The notes below the pieces were generated by a model. It did not search any database. It had not been told where the DNA came from and saw only the letters and a program-made list of their open reading frames with translations. Both the position numbers and the translations under genes were made by a program. Shown here in pieces: positions 16,979-25,602 of a stretch of DNA of 64,000 bases. Source of the stretch: Stagnihabitans lacustris (lineage in GTDB: Bacteria; Pseudomonadota; Alphaproteobacteria; Rhodobacterales; Rhodobacteraceae); the NCBI RefSeq assembly GCF_025950525.1, contig NZ_JAPDGS010000001.1:186001-250000 (forward strand), written 5' to 3'. Positions within the stretch are counted from its first letter, which is position 1; every line of letters starts with the position of its first letter.

Positions 16979-17596
16979 CTATCCCAAGGCCACCGCAAGG
17001 GCTGTGTTGCGCGCCTGCATCTGCGTCAAAAGCGTCGCCATCTGCATCTCTTCGACCCGGACGAAATCGGTGAAGGCCTGGTTCAGCCCGCCAAAGATCA
17101 CATCGGCCAGCGGCGCGGTCTGTAGCCCCGGGCGCATTTGGCCACGGGTCTGGCAGGCGGCCAACAGGTCCGACACCTGCGCCCTGAGCCGGTCATCCAA
17201 CCCCGCATAGATCAACGAAAACCGGGTCCCCGGCGCGCCGATGGTCAGGGCAATCGCCTGACGCCACAGGTCCTTGGTCAACCAGGTCAGCGAGTGCGCG
17301 TAATAGCCGCCCACCAGCGCGTCCAGCGCCGCAGCCAGGCCCTGTGGCGGGCAGGCGACCACGGCGGCGCCCTGGTCCAGGACCTCTTCGACCTCCAGGC
17401 TGACCAGAGCCAATAGGACATCCCCCTTGGTCGCGAAATAATTATAGACCGTGCCCGCCGATACCTCGGCCCGCGCGGCGATATCCTCGATCCGGACCGC
17501 GTCAAAGCCGGCCTCGCGGAACAGGTCCAGCGCGGCGTCCAGGATGCGCGTCTCGCGTTCTGCCTTATGTTTCGCCCTGAGCCCCACCAAAATCAC
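16979..17596 (-). CDS. TetR family transcriptional regulator
   Basis: 205 residues. The N-terminal helix-turn-helix is clear: ILDAALDLFREAGFDAVRIE, DIAARAEVSAGTVYNYF, with FATKGDVL following. The start codon is GTG at 17596. The gene is divergent from the ABC transporter operon at 17676, and a perfect palindrome (17608-17625) lies between them, so it probably represses that operon and itself. The inducer is likely the transported amine or a derivative; this is inference. Confidence 0.9.
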   Translation of the reverse strand: MILVGLRAKHKAERETRILDAALDLFREAGFDAVRIEDIAARAEVSAGTVYNYFATKGDVLLALVSLEVEEVLDQGAAVVACPPQGLAAALDALVGGYYAHSLTWLTKDLWRQAIALTIGAPGTRFSLIYAGLDDRLRAQVSDLLAACQTRGQMRPGLQTAPLADVIFGGLNQAFTDFVRVEEMQMATLLTQMQARNTALAVALG

Positions 17597-17607
17597 CGCC
17601 CGTGAAG

Positions 17608-17625
17608 TTTGAAGTTGACTTCAAA
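17608..17625. promoter_or_regulatory. Candidate TetR operator (TTTGAAGT-TG-ACTTCAAA)
   Basis: A perfect 8-bp inverted repeat with a 2-bp centre, 12 bp upstream of the TetR start and about 50 bp before the ABC operon. Size, symmetry and position match TetR-family operators. Confidence 0.65.
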
Positions 17626-17675
17626 AATGAACCGGACTGAAGATGATTGCAACAAAAGACCAACAGGAGAGACAC

Positions 17676-18722
17676 ATGAAACGCATTGCCGCCCTGGCGC
17701 TTGTCTGTGCCACGCCCGCCGCCTTTCCCGTCGCAGCCGAGGAATTGAACGCCCTCGTCTGGTGCGACCACACCGACCCCGCGTTGCTGGAGCCCTTTGA
17801 GGCGGCCAATGATGTCACGGTGAACGTCAAGGAATACGAGGGCACGGCGGCGGGGATGGCGATCCTGGACCAAAGCGCGCCCGGCGACTGGGATGTCATG
17901 GTGGTCGATTCGGTCGACGTGGCGCGGGTGGCTGCGGCGGGCAAACTGGCGCCGATCCCGGCCGAGGCCCTGCCCACCGGCGATTTCTTCCCCGAACTGG
18001 TGATGGCCGCGCAAAATGTCATCGACGGCAAGACCTATGCCGTGACCGAAAAGTTTGGCTACAACACGATTTCCTATGACAAGACCAAGGTCGATCCCGC
18101 CGATATGGAGGATATGGCCGCCCTGACCTCGGGCAAATATGACGGCAAGATCGGGATTTATGACTACTATCTTCCGGTTCTGGGCCTGGTCGGGCTGGGG
18201 CAGGGGGTGGCGACCGCCGACCTGAACGTGGGGGCTTTGGAGGGGCTGAAGGCGCCGCTGATGGCTTTGCGCAAGGCTTCCAAGCAGGTCAGCGACGTGG
18301 TGTCCTCGCAGACGGCGCTTGCGACCGGAGAGGTCGATATCGTGGTCGGCGGCGGGGAGTGGCTGACCGCGGTTCTGGCGGCGGACAATCCCAACCTGGA
18401 CTGGACGATCCCCAAGCAGGGCGGCCTGCGCTGGACCCAGTCGATTGGCGTGGTTGCGGGGACGACCAAGCCGGACCTGGCGTTGAAATTCGTGCAATAC
18501 ATCACCTCGGCCGAGGGGCAGGCGGCCTTGGCGCAGTCCTCGTGCTATTGGGGGATGCCCGCCAACATGAAGGCCGGTGCGCTGCTGTCGGACGAGGCCA
18601 AGGCCGTGCTGCGCTGGGACATGCAGCCGGACTACCTGGCCCGGGCGCAGCTGTATCCGGTGCCGGATGCGGCCACCGATACCGCGATGCAGGACCTTTG
18701 GACCGAGATGCTGAACCAGTGA
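17676..18722 (+). CDS. Polyamine-type ABC transporter substrate-binding protein
   Basis: 348 residues. An N-terminal signal peptide (MKRIAALALVCATPAAFPVA) predicts periplasmic export. The mature part is a type 2 periplasmic binding protein of the spermidine/putrescine (PotD/PotF) class, with ELNALVWCDHTDPALLEPFE at its start and KFGYNTISYDKTKV in the middle. It captures the ligand for the two permeases that follow. GGAGAG lies before the ATG at 17676. A strong hairpin after its stop codon probably keeps its expression above that of the permeases. Confidence 0.88.
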   Translation: MKRIAALALVCATPAAFPVAAEELNALVWCDHTDPALLEPFEAANDVTVNVKEYEGTAAGMAILDQSAPGDWDVMVVDSVDVARVAAAGKLAPIPAEALPTGDFFPELVMAAQNVIDGKTYAVTEKFGYNTISYDKTKVDPADMEDMAALTSGKYDGKIGIYDYYLPVLGLVGLGQGVATADLNVGALEGLKAPLMALRKASKQVSDVVSSQTALATGEVDIVVGGGEWLTAVLAADNPNLDWTIPKQGGLRWTQSIGVVAGTTKPDLALKFVQYITSAEGQAALAQSSCYWGMPANMKAGALLSDEAKAVLRWDMQPDYLARAQLYPVPDAATDTAMQDLWTEMLNQ

Positions 18723-18724
18723 TG

Positions 18725-18759
18725 TCTTGGCGCGCCGCCCCCGGGACGGCGCGCCAAGA
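18725..18759 (+). other. Intercistronic hairpin after the binding-protein gene
   Basis: TCTTGGCGCGCCG and CGGCGCGCCAAGA form a perfect 13-bp stem with a 9-nt loop, directly after the binding-protein stop codon and before the first permease. Such stems commonly protect the upstream mRNA and reduce read-through in ABC operons. Confidence 0.7.
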
Positions 18760-18777
18760 CCCAAGCCCGGGTCCCCG

Positions 18778-19617
18778 ATGAGCGATGAACGCCGCCTTGC
18801 CCTTGCCCTCGTGTCCCCCGCGCTGCTGTGGACGCTGGCCTTTTTCGCGGTGCCCTTCGCCGCGATGCTGCTTTTGTCCTTTGCCCATATGGAGGGGCGC
18901 ACGGTCGTTCAGGGCCTGTCTTTGGCCAATTACGCCAAGGCCTTGGGCGAACCCAGCCATCTGAAGGCGCTGATCAACTCTGTCGAGATCACGGTGACGG
19001 TGACTGTGGTGTCGGTGGCTTTGGCCTGGCCCCTGGCCGCCACAATCGCCTGGAGCGTGCCCGCGCGCTGGCAAAGGGCCGCCTTGTTGATGGCGGTGCT
19101 GCCGTTCTGGACCTCGTATGTTGTGCGGTCCTATTCCTGGGCGCTGGTGCTGGGGAAAAACGGCGTGGTGAACCAGGCCTTTGGCGCGGTGGGGCTGGGG
19201 CCGTTCGAGCTGGCCTCGACGCGGTTTGCGACCGTGCTGGGCTTCACCCATTTCTTTGTCATGCTGCTGACGCTGACGATCTATGCCAACCTGATCCAGT
19301 TGTCGCCGAACTATGCCCGCGCGGCGCAGGACCTGGGGGCGGGGCGGCTTCGGACGTTGTGGCATGTCATCTTGCCGCTGACCTTGCCGGGGATTGTGAC
19401 CGGGGCCTTCGTGACCTTTGTCCTGTGCATCGGTGACTATATCACGCCGCAAATCCTGGGCGGGAACACGGAACTGACCTTGCCGCAGCTGATCATGTTG
19501 CAGATGGGACGGGGCGGCAACTTCCCCATGGCCTCGGCGCTGTCGGTGATCCTGATGGCGGTGGTGACGCTGGCCTATGCGGCCTCTGCGCGCTGGCTGA
19601 GGCTGGACCGGCTATGA
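18778..19617 (+). CDS. ABC transporter permease, PotB/PotH-like
   Basis: 279 residues with about six membrane helices. The first, ALALVSPALLWTLAFFAVPF, is followed by an extended periplasmic loop. The cytoplasmic EAA-type loop ARAAQDLGAGRLRTLWHVILP contacts the ATPase. It is the first of two permeases of a polyamine-type importer. The ATG at 18778 follows the hairpin; a longer in-frame start inside the hairpin was rejected. Confidence 0.9.
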   Translation: MSDERRLALALVSPALLWTLAFFAVPFAAMLLLSFAHMEGRTVVQGLSLANYAKALGEPSHLKALINSVEITVTVTVVSVALAWPLAATIAWSVPARWQRAALLMAVLPFWTSYVVRSYSWALVLGKNGVVNQAFGAVGLGPFELASTRFATVLGFTHFFVMLLTLTIYANLIQLSPNYARAAQDLGAGRLRTLWHVILPLTLPGIVTGAFVTFVLCIGDYITPQILGGNTELTLPQLIMLQMGRGGNFPMASALSVILMAVVTLAYAASARWLRLDRL

Positions 19618-20378
19618 GGCGGCTGGGGTATCTTTACCTGGCGCTGGCCTATGGGTTCATCTTTTTGCCGGTGGTGGTGCTGGTGGTGTTCTCGTTGCAG
19701 GATGGCCGCTTGCCGGTGCCGCCGTTTCAGGGCTTCAGCCTGCGGTGGTATGGGAAAATCCTGAGTGACCGGGGGCTTATGACTGCGCTGGGAAATTCGG
19801 CGGCGGTGGCCGGGGTGTCCTCGGGCGTGGCGCTGGTCCTGGGGTTTCTGGCCGCCCATGGACTTGCGCGGGTGCGACTGCCGGGCAGCGTCCTGATGCG
19901 CGGCGTGCTGATCGCGCCGATGACCGTGTCTTATCTGATCATCGGCCTTGGGCTTTTGACGCTGTTCAACCAGATGGGGGTCAAGCCCTCGCTTTGGGCC
20001 ACCGGGATCGGCCATGTCGTGATCAACCTGCCGCTGTGCTTTGCCATCTGCTTCGCCGCGATGGGGGATCACCAGAAGTCGGCCGAACGCGCCGCCCGCG
20101 ACCTGGGGGCCAGCGAAATGCGGGTGCTGTGGCATGTCTCGGCCCCGATGTTGGCGCCCGCGCTGGGGGCGGCGTTCTTTCTGTCCGTCACCTTTTCCTG
20201 GGACGAGTTCATCATCGCCTTTTTGCTGACCCGGTTCGACGTGACCTTGCCTGTCGAGATCTGGTCCATGCTGCGGTCGGGCCTGTCGCCCGCCACCAAT
20301 GCCATCGGCTCTTTGGTCTTTCTGGCCTCTGCCCTGGTCGTCATCGCCCTTGAAGCCCTGTTCCGGAGGTCGAAATGA
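19614..20378 (+). CDS. ABC transporter permease, PotC/PotI-like
   Basis: 254 residues, six predicted membrane helices, with the first at LYLALAYGFIFLPVVVLVVF and the EAA-type loop ERAARDLGASEMRVLWHVSA. It forms the transmembrane heterodimer with the upstream permease. Four-nucleotide ATGA overlaps link it to both neighbours, giving a tightly coupled operon. Confidence 0.9.
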   Translation: MRRLGYLYLALAYGFIFLPVVVLVVFSLQDGRLPVPPFQGFSLRWYGKILSDRGLMTALGNSAAVAGVSSGVALVLGFLAAHGLARVRLPGSVLMRGVLIAPMTVSYLIIGLGLLTLFNQMGVKPSLWATGIGHVVINLPLCFAICFAAMGDHQKSAERAARDLGASEMRVLWHVSAPMLAPALGAAFFLSVTFSWDEFIIAFLLTRFDVTLPVEIWSMLRSGLSPATNAIGSLVFLASALVVIALEALFRRSK

Positions 20379-21364
20379 CCGCATCCGTCACCATCGACCG
20401 CGTCACGCAGACCTATGGCGGGGCTGTCGCGCTGCATGAAGTCTCATTGGACATCGCGGCCGGAGAGTTCGTTGTGCTGCTGGGGCCCTCGGGCTGCGGC
20501 AAGACGACTTTGCTGAACCTGATCGGCGGGTTTGCCCAGCCTGCCTCGGGGCGCATCCTGATCGGGGGGCGGGATATGGCGGGCGTGGCGCCGGCGGCGC
20601 GGCCCACGACGACGGTGTTTCAGGATTACGCCCTGTTTCCGCATATGACCCTGGCCGAGAATGTGGGCTTTGGCTTGCGGATGCGCGGCATGGGAAGGGC
20701 CCAGCGGCGTGAAAAGGCCGCGCAGATGCTGGCGCTGGTGGGTCTGCCGGGGCGTGAGGATCGCCGCCCGCATGAGCTGTCGGGCGGGCAAAGGCAGCGC
20801 GTGGCCTTGGCGCGGGCGCTGGCCGTGTCGCCCGATGTGCTCTTGTTGGACGAGCCCCTGGGCGCGCTGGACCTGAAGCTGCGGCGCCAGATGCAGGACG
20901 AGTTGAAGGCGATCCAGCGTCAGGTGGGCACGACCTTTGTCCATGTGACCCATGACCAGGAAGAGGCCATGGCGCTGGCCGACCGGATCGTCGTGATGTC
21001 AGAAGGGCGCGTCAGTGACCTTGGCCCCCCGCGTGAGGTCTATTTGCGGCCAAAGTCGCTGTTTTCGGCGGCTTTCATGGGAGAGATCAACCAGATCCCG
21101 GTGGTGGCGGGCCAAAGCGCGATTGGCGCCTATCCCGGGACCGGAACGCTGTTGATCCGTCCCGAAGCCATCGGCACCTCGGGCGCGCTGGCCTTGGGGC
21201 AGGCGACCATCATGGACGCGGCGTTTTTTGGCACCCATGTGCGGGTCCATGCGCGGATCGCGGACTTGACCCTGACGCTGCACCTGCCGCAGGATGCCGA
21301 TCCACAGCCCGGCGCCGTGATGATGCTGTATGCCAGCGCCCATTCCTTTCTGGAGTCCAGATGA
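20375..21364 (+). CDS. ABC transporter ATP-binding protein, PotA-like
   Basis: 329 residues. Walker A is GPSGCGKTT (37-45), the ABC signature LSGGQRQR, and Walker B LLLLDEPLGALD, followed by the switch His in VHVTHDQEEA. A C-terminal TOBE-type regulatory domain (from about 235) is typical of PotA. It powers uptake through the two permeases. It overlaps both flanking genes by 4 nt. Confidence 0.92.
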   Translation: MTASVTIDRVTQTYGGAVALHEVSLDIAAGEFVVLLGPSGCGKTTLLNLIGGFAQPASGRILIGGRDMAGVAPAARPTTTVFQDYALFPHMTLAENVGFGLRMRGMGRAQRREKAAQMLALVGLPGREDRRPHELSGGQRQRVALARALAVSPDVLLLDEPLGALDLKLRRQMQDELKAIQRQVGTTFVHVTHDQEEAMALADRIVVMSEGRVSDLGPPREVYLRPKSLFSAAFMGEINQIPVVAGQSAIGAYPGTGTLLIRPEAIGTSGALALGQATIMDAAFFGTHVRVHARIADLTLTLHLPQDADPQPGAVMMLYASAHSFLESR

Positions 21365-22077
21365 ACCCGCAAGACTGGTGGCGCATCCGTAAGATGGGCG
21401 ATGGCGTGACCCATATCGACGAGCCCCATATCCGCGAATTCTACCGCTGCAATGTCTGGCATGTGCGGGGGCGGGATACGGATATGCTGGTCGACAGCGG
21501 CATGGGCGTGGTGAGTTTGCGGCAATGGGTGCCCTTGGTGACGGAAAAGCCGCTGCAGGCGGTGGCGAGCCATACCCATTTCGACCACATCGGCTGTCAC
21601 CACGAATTCCCCTGCAGGCTTTGTCACGAGGCCGAGGCGCATTTGCTGGCCGCACCGACGCGGGCGAACACCTTTGCCGATGTCTATGTGACGGATGAGA
21701 TTTTCACCGAACTTCCGCCCGCGCCCTATCTGTCTGCGACCTATGCGGTAAAGGCGGCGCCTGCGACGCGGATTTTGGTCGACCGCGATGTGATCGACCT
21801 GGGCGACCGCCAGTTCGAGGTGATCCATACGCCCGGCCATTCTCCGGGCGGGATCGCGCTGTGGGAGGCGGCGACGGGCGTCCTGTTTTCCGGCGATATC
21901 GTCTATGACGGGCCTTTGATCGAAAGCGACGACCCGGCGGAGCAGGCGCAGTATGTGGAGTCGATGAAGCGGCTTTATGACCTGCCGGTGCGGGTCGTGC
22001 ATGGCGGGCATTTCCCGAGTTATGACGGGGAGCGCCACCGCCAGATCATCCGCGACTGGTTGGCGGGAAAAGCCTGA
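21361..22077 (+). CDS. MBL-fold metallo-hydrolase
   Basis: 238 residues. The metallo-beta-lactamase metal motif is HTHFDHIG, with HTPGHSPGG and a C-terminal HGGHFP supplying further ligands. The substrate is unknown. Its ATGA overlap with the transporter ATPase shows that it belongs to the same operon, so it probably hydrolyses the imported compound or an intermediate such as a thioester or lactone. Confidence 0.85.
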   Translation: MNPQDWWRIRKMGDGVTHIDEPHIREFYRCNVWHVRGRDTDMLVDSGMGVVSLRQWVPLVTEKPLQAVASHTHFDHIGCHHEFPCRLCHEAEAHLLAAPTRANTFADVYVTDEIFTELPPAPYLSATYAVKAAPATRILVDRDVIDLGDRQFEVIHTPGHSPGGIALWEAATGVLFSGDIVYDGPLIESDDPAEQAQYVESMKRLYDLPVRVVHGGHFPSYDGERHRQIIRDWLAGKA

Positions 22078-22256
22078 GGGGGGCCAGCCTGAGGGGTGAG
22101 CGTCCGGCCGCCCTTAGGGCCAAGGGGCCCCGGGTCGGCCGTCCTCTGGCCAGGGGCTTTGGCCCCTGGCGGTCCAGGCGGAGAGGGTGGCGCGGGACCG
22201 AGGCAGTGCCTCGGCCAGGCTGGCCCCGATCAGTTGGCCCCGCTAACAGGCCCCGT

Positions 22257-22919
22257 TCAGCTAGCCAAATGCCGCAGGCCCTGCGTGACGTCGGTGCGCA
22301 CCGCCAGCCGCAAACCGGGCTCGTCGCCGGCCTTCAGCGCGGCCAGGATCAACCGGTGGTGATGGGGCACATCCCGCCGGCGCAGCTTGTCATAGAGCGC
22401 CCGCATCGTGGGACCCAGTTGCAGCCAGACCGTCTCGCAGATGGCCAGCATGGCGGGCGTCTGGGCGCGAAGGTAAAGCGTGCGGTGGAACTCCAGGTTG
22501 GTGCGCACATAGGCCACCGCGTCATGGTTCAACACCGCCTCCTGGTTCTTGCCGTTGATCGCCGCCAGCCGGTCGATCAGGGCGAAATGGGCGCGGGGCA
22601 GGGCGCGCGAGGCCATCTCGGGCTCCAGCATGGCGCGGATCGCGGCCAGCTCCTCGATCCGTTCGGGGGATAGTTCCGGCGTCGACACCCGGCCAGAGCT
22701 GGAGATCGTCAGCGCGCCTTCGGCCGCAAGCCGCCGGACGGCCTCACGCGCGGGGGTCATCGACATCTCATGCGCCTCGGCCAGGCCGCGCAGGGTCAGC
22801 GAATGGCCGGGCGCCAGCTCGCCATGCATGATCTGCTGGCGCAGGATGCGATACAGCCGTTCATGCGCCGGGGCCGAAGGGTCGGCCAGGCGCAGGGTGG
22901 CGGGGCGCGGATCAGTCAT
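22257..22919 (-). CDS. GntR family (FadR/FCD-type) transcriptional regulator
   Basis: 220 residues. The N-terminal winged helix reads LYRILRQQIMHGELAPGHSL followed by LAEAHEMSMTPAREAVRRL, and the C-terminal all-helical FCD domain carries metal-ligand-type His residues (NLEFHRTLY, HHHRLILAAL). The start at 22919 overlaps the end of the metallopeptidase gene by 8 nt. No target operator was recognised. The 179 bp downstream to the MBL gene hold GC-rich hairpins such as GGCCAGGGG / CCCCTGGC. Confidence 0.88.
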   Translation of the reverse strand: MTDPRPATLRLADPSAPAHERLYRILRQQIMHGELAPGHSLTLRGLAEAHEMSMTPAREAVRRLAAEGALTISSSGRVSTPELSPERIEELAAIRAMLEPEMASRALPRAHFALIDRLAAINGKNQEAVLNHDAVAYVRTNLEFHRTLYLRAQTPAMLAICETVWLQLGPTMRALYDKLRRRDVPHHHRLILAALKAGDEPGLRLAVRTDVTQGLRHLAS

Positions 22920-23619
22920 GAATGGCCTCAAAGCGGATCGCATGCAGCGCCGCGCCGTGCTGGCGCAGCCAATCGCGCCGGGCTTGCCAGCCGGGATACA
23001 GGCCTTCGACCACGGCCCAGAAGGCGGGGGAATGGTTCATCTCGACCAGATGGGCACATTCATGGGCGGCGACATAGGCCAGGACCTCGGGCGGGGCCAT
23101 GACCAGCCGCCAAGAATACATCAGCGCCCCGTCATGGGTGCAGGACCCCCAGCGCGACCGCGTGTCGCGCAGCGTCAGCCGCTTGGGGTGCCGCCCCAGA
23201 AGGCCCGCGTAGTGGTCCGAGGCCTGGGCCAGCCGGTCGCGGGCCTGGGCCTTGATCCAGGCGGCCAGCCTTGGCCCCAGTTGCGCGGCCTCGCCCGGAA
23301 CGAAGAGCGTGTCCCCCTCCAGCCGGATGCGGCCCTTGCCCGGGGCCAGGGTCAGGGCGCGGCCCTCGAAGGGGATCACCGCACCGAACTGCAGCCCCTG
23401 CACCGGCACCTGGCGTGCCAGGGCGCGCTTCAGCCAATCCTGATGGGATTGCGCGAAAAGCAGCGCCTCGGAGACCCGCGCCCGCGCTGGCATCGACAGG
23501 GTCACCCGCCCGTCCAAGGCCGAGACCCGCAGCGAAAACCGCCGTGACCGAGCAGAGCGGCGCAGCGTGATTTCCACCGAAGGCAGGCCGGGCAGTGTGA
23601 CGGCGGAAACGGGGGGCAT
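22912..23619 (-). CDS. YgjP-like M48/SprT-type metallopeptidase (DUF45)
   Basis: 235 residues. The zinc site is HECAHLVEMNHSPAFW, the HExxH-N-H pattern of YgjP/WLM-type peptidases, preceded by the family segment SRWGSCTHDGALMYSWRLVM. The cellular role of these proteins is poorly known. The start at 23619 follows AGAGG; upstream in-frame starts lack a ribosome site. It is probably co-transcribed with the GntR gene. Confidence 0.85.
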   Translation of the reverse strand: MPPVSAVTLPGLPSVEITLRRSARSRRFSLRVSALDGRVTLSMPARARVSEALLFAQSHQDWLKRALARQVPVQGLQFGAVIPFEGRALTLAPGKGRIRLEGDTLFVPGEAAQLGPRLAAWIKAQARDRLAQASDHYAGLLGRHPKRLTLRDTRSRWGSCTHDGALMYSWRLVMAPPEVLAYVAAHECAHLVEMNHSPAFWAVVEGLYPGWQARRDWLRQHGAALHAIRFEAIHD

Positions 23620-23762
23620 GAGACCTCTTGCAACTGGGGCCAACAATAGCGACATTGCGCGGCAGGACAACCGGCTGGAAACCGTCCCAAAGCCTTTGAC
23701 TCGGGTGCGAGTCTGTGGCATGGGGGCGCTCTCTGGCCCATAGCCATTTCGCAAGGATCACC

Positions 23763-24098
23763 ATGCCCAAAGCTGAATGGGGCACGAAGCGCATCTGCCC
23801 GACGACCGGCAAGCGTTTCTATGACCTGAACCGCAGCCCGATCGTCAGCCCCTATACGGGCGAGATCGTGGATATCGAATCGGCCCGCCGCAAGATGGCG
23901 GCCTCGGTGATCGCCCGCGTGGCGCCCGAGAAGGACGATGAACTTCTGGTCGACGACCTGGAAGCGGATGATGATCTGCTGGCCCCCGGTGTGTCGGATG
24001 ACGCCGACCTGGACGACGAGCTTCTGGAAGAAGATGCCGACGACAATGTCTCGCTGGATGACCTGACGGAAGTCGCGGGCGACGAAGAAGAAGTCTGA
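23763..24098 (+). CDS. TIGR02300 (FYDLN acid) family protein
   Basis: 111 residues. The N-terminus is a small treble-clef-like motif (GTKRICPTTGKRFYDLN), and the C-terminal two thirds is extremely rich in Asp and Glu. This is the characteristic FYDLN acid family of alphaproteobacteria. Function is unknown; the Cys motif and acidic tail suggest a binding or scaffold role. AAGGA precedes the ATG. A terminator follows at 24120-24146. Confidence 0.9.
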   Translation: MPKAEWGTKRICPTTGKRFYDLNRSPIVSPYTGEIVDIESARRKMAASVIARVAPEKDDELLVDDLEADDDLLAPGVSDDADLDDELLEEDADDNVSLDDLTEVAGDEEEV

Positions 24099-24119
24099 AC
24101 ACCGCCTCAGGGCGTTGAT

Positions 24120-24146
24120 GGGGGTCGACCGCGGTCGGCCCCTTTT
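24120..24146 (+). terminator. Rho-independent terminator after the TIGR02300 gene
   Basis: GGGGTCGACC and GGTCGGCCCC form a stem followed by TTTT, about 20 bp after the stop codon. Confidence 0.75.
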
Positions 24147-24210
24147 CTGTTTGCGGCCAAGGGCTTGGCAGGAGGTTTCGGGAAAAATCGCACCGCGTGC
24201 ATTTTTCCCC

Positions 24211-24239
24211 TTGCGGGTCCCCGCGACCTTCCTTAGATA
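24211..24239 (+). promoter_or_regulatory. Candidate promoter of tRNA-Ala
   Basis: TTGCGG (24211-24216), a 17-bp spacer and TAGATA (24234-24239) form a sigma-70-like promoter about 80 bp before the tRNA. A hairpin with arms GGAAAAAT / ATTTTTCC lies just upstream. Confidence 0.5.
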
Positions 24240-24321
24240 GCCCCTCACCGAAGGCGCCCAGCCTGCGGGACGGTCGAAAGCCTAGCGCGAAAGACTGGGG
24301 CGAAAGCCAACTCGGTTGAAC

Positions 24322-24397
<76 letters not shown>

Positions 24398-24415
24398 ACC
24401 GAAGGTCTGAAAACA

Positions 24416-24438
24416 GGGTCGCGCAAGCGGCCCTTTTT
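24416..24438 (+). terminator. Terminator after tRNA-Ala
   Basis: GGGTCGC and GCGGCCC pair around a GCAA loop (with one non-Watson-Crick pair), and five T residues follow. Confidence 0.7.
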
Positions 24439-24504
24439 CATTTCGCGGCTTGCGAATCGAAGGCGCGCCGCCGACCCTGAGCCAAGGTTTTTCAGGGGGC
24501 TGCC

Positions 24505-25602
24505 ATGGCCGATGTTTCCGTGACGATCGACGGCAAGGGCTATCGCGTTGATGTCAAATTTCCCAAGGTCGAGGGCCAGGGCGTCAACTTCCCTTCCATC
24601 ACTGCGACGGCGCCGCTGATCTTCGGGTCTTCGGCCGATGCGGTTTGGATCAAGGCCCGGGCCAAGCCGCTGGAAACGCGGATCACCAAGGCGATGAGCA
24701 TCGACATCGCGCAGATCGAGAATTACCGCGCCACGCTGCTGAAGCAGGACGTGATGGCCAAAACCGTCCGCGACCAGCTGCGGAAATCCAGGCTGGATCA
24801 AAAGGCCGCCGAGGCCCTTGCTGCAAAGCTGGTGGTCGAGGATTTCACCAAGCGTTGGGACAAGTTCTGCAAGGTCACGCTGCCCTCGGGGGTTCTGTTC
24901 CAGTTCAAGGAGCTGATCAAGACCGAGGCCACGGCGTTGAAGGCGCAGCTTGCCAAGGATGCCGAGGTCAAGAAGGGCGATTACAGCATGCGCCCGGCGG
25001 TGACGATCGGGGTCTCGGCCCTGGCCACGATCGGGGCGATCCTGGGCGCGGCCTCCTTGCCGGTGGCGGCGCTGGCGGCGATCACGGGCCTGATCGGTCA
25101 GGGCAAGATCTGGATCGGCCACCGCAAGGAAATCGCAGGCAAATTGGCCATCACGCGCGACGCCGAGGCGGGGATTCGCAGCGGCGTCGAGGCGGCCGCA
25201 AAGGGGCTGGAGCAGGCCACCAAGTCGCTGGAGACCCTGGCGACCAATCTGAAGCTGGCGGTGGCGGCGGGGGCTTTGACCGAGATGGAGGCGCTGGCCG
25301 GTCAGGGTGCGCGGCTGGGCGCCCTGGACGCGCCCGCAGCCGTCAAGGCCAAGGCCGCGCTGGAGGCCGCCGCCAAAACCCGTGCCGCGGTGGCGCAGGA
25401 CCTGAAGGACCAGGCCAAGCGCCTGGTTGCGATGAAGACCGCGCTTGGCACGGCCCAAGACGCGGTGACGCAGGCGGCCAAACTGTCGGGCGAGGGGGCC
25501 AAGGTCTGGGATGGCACGCTGAAAAAGGTCGAAACCATGCTGGACAATGTCGATGACGCCCTGAAAGGGGTCGAGGGGCTGAAGTCGCTGGCCGGGGTCT
25601 AA
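24505..25602 (+). CDS. Hypothetical protein with a central membrane hairpin and coiled coils
   Basis: 365 residues; no family recognised. The N-terminal 40 residues look like a small beta domain (DVSVTIDGKGYRVDVKFP). A charged helical part follows, then a very hydrophobic stretch of about residues 164-199, long enough for two short membrane helices. The C-terminal half is Ala/Lys-rich and probably coiled coil. It has no signal peptide. It lies just after tRNA-Ala, and its stop overlaps that of the convergent downstream gene. A membrane-remodelling or pore-like role is possible, but nothing here proves it. Confidence 0.7.
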   Translation: MADVSVTIDGKGYRVDVKFPKVEGQGVNFPSITATAPLIFGSSADAVWIKARAKPLETRITKAMSIDIAQIENYRATLLKQDVMAKTVRDQLRKSRLDQKAAEALAAKLVVEDFTKRWDKFCKVTLPSGVLFQFKELIKTEATALKAQLAKDAEVKKGDYSMRPAVTIGVSALATIGAILGAASLPVAALAAITGLIGQGKIWIGHRKEIAGKLAITRDAEAGIRSGVEAAAKGLEQATKSLETLATNLKLAVAAGALTEMEALAGQGARLGALDAPAAVKAKAALEAAAKTRAAVAQDLKDQAKRLVAMKTALGTAQDAVTQAAKLSGEGAKVWDGTLKKVETMLDNVDDALKGVEGLKSLAGV

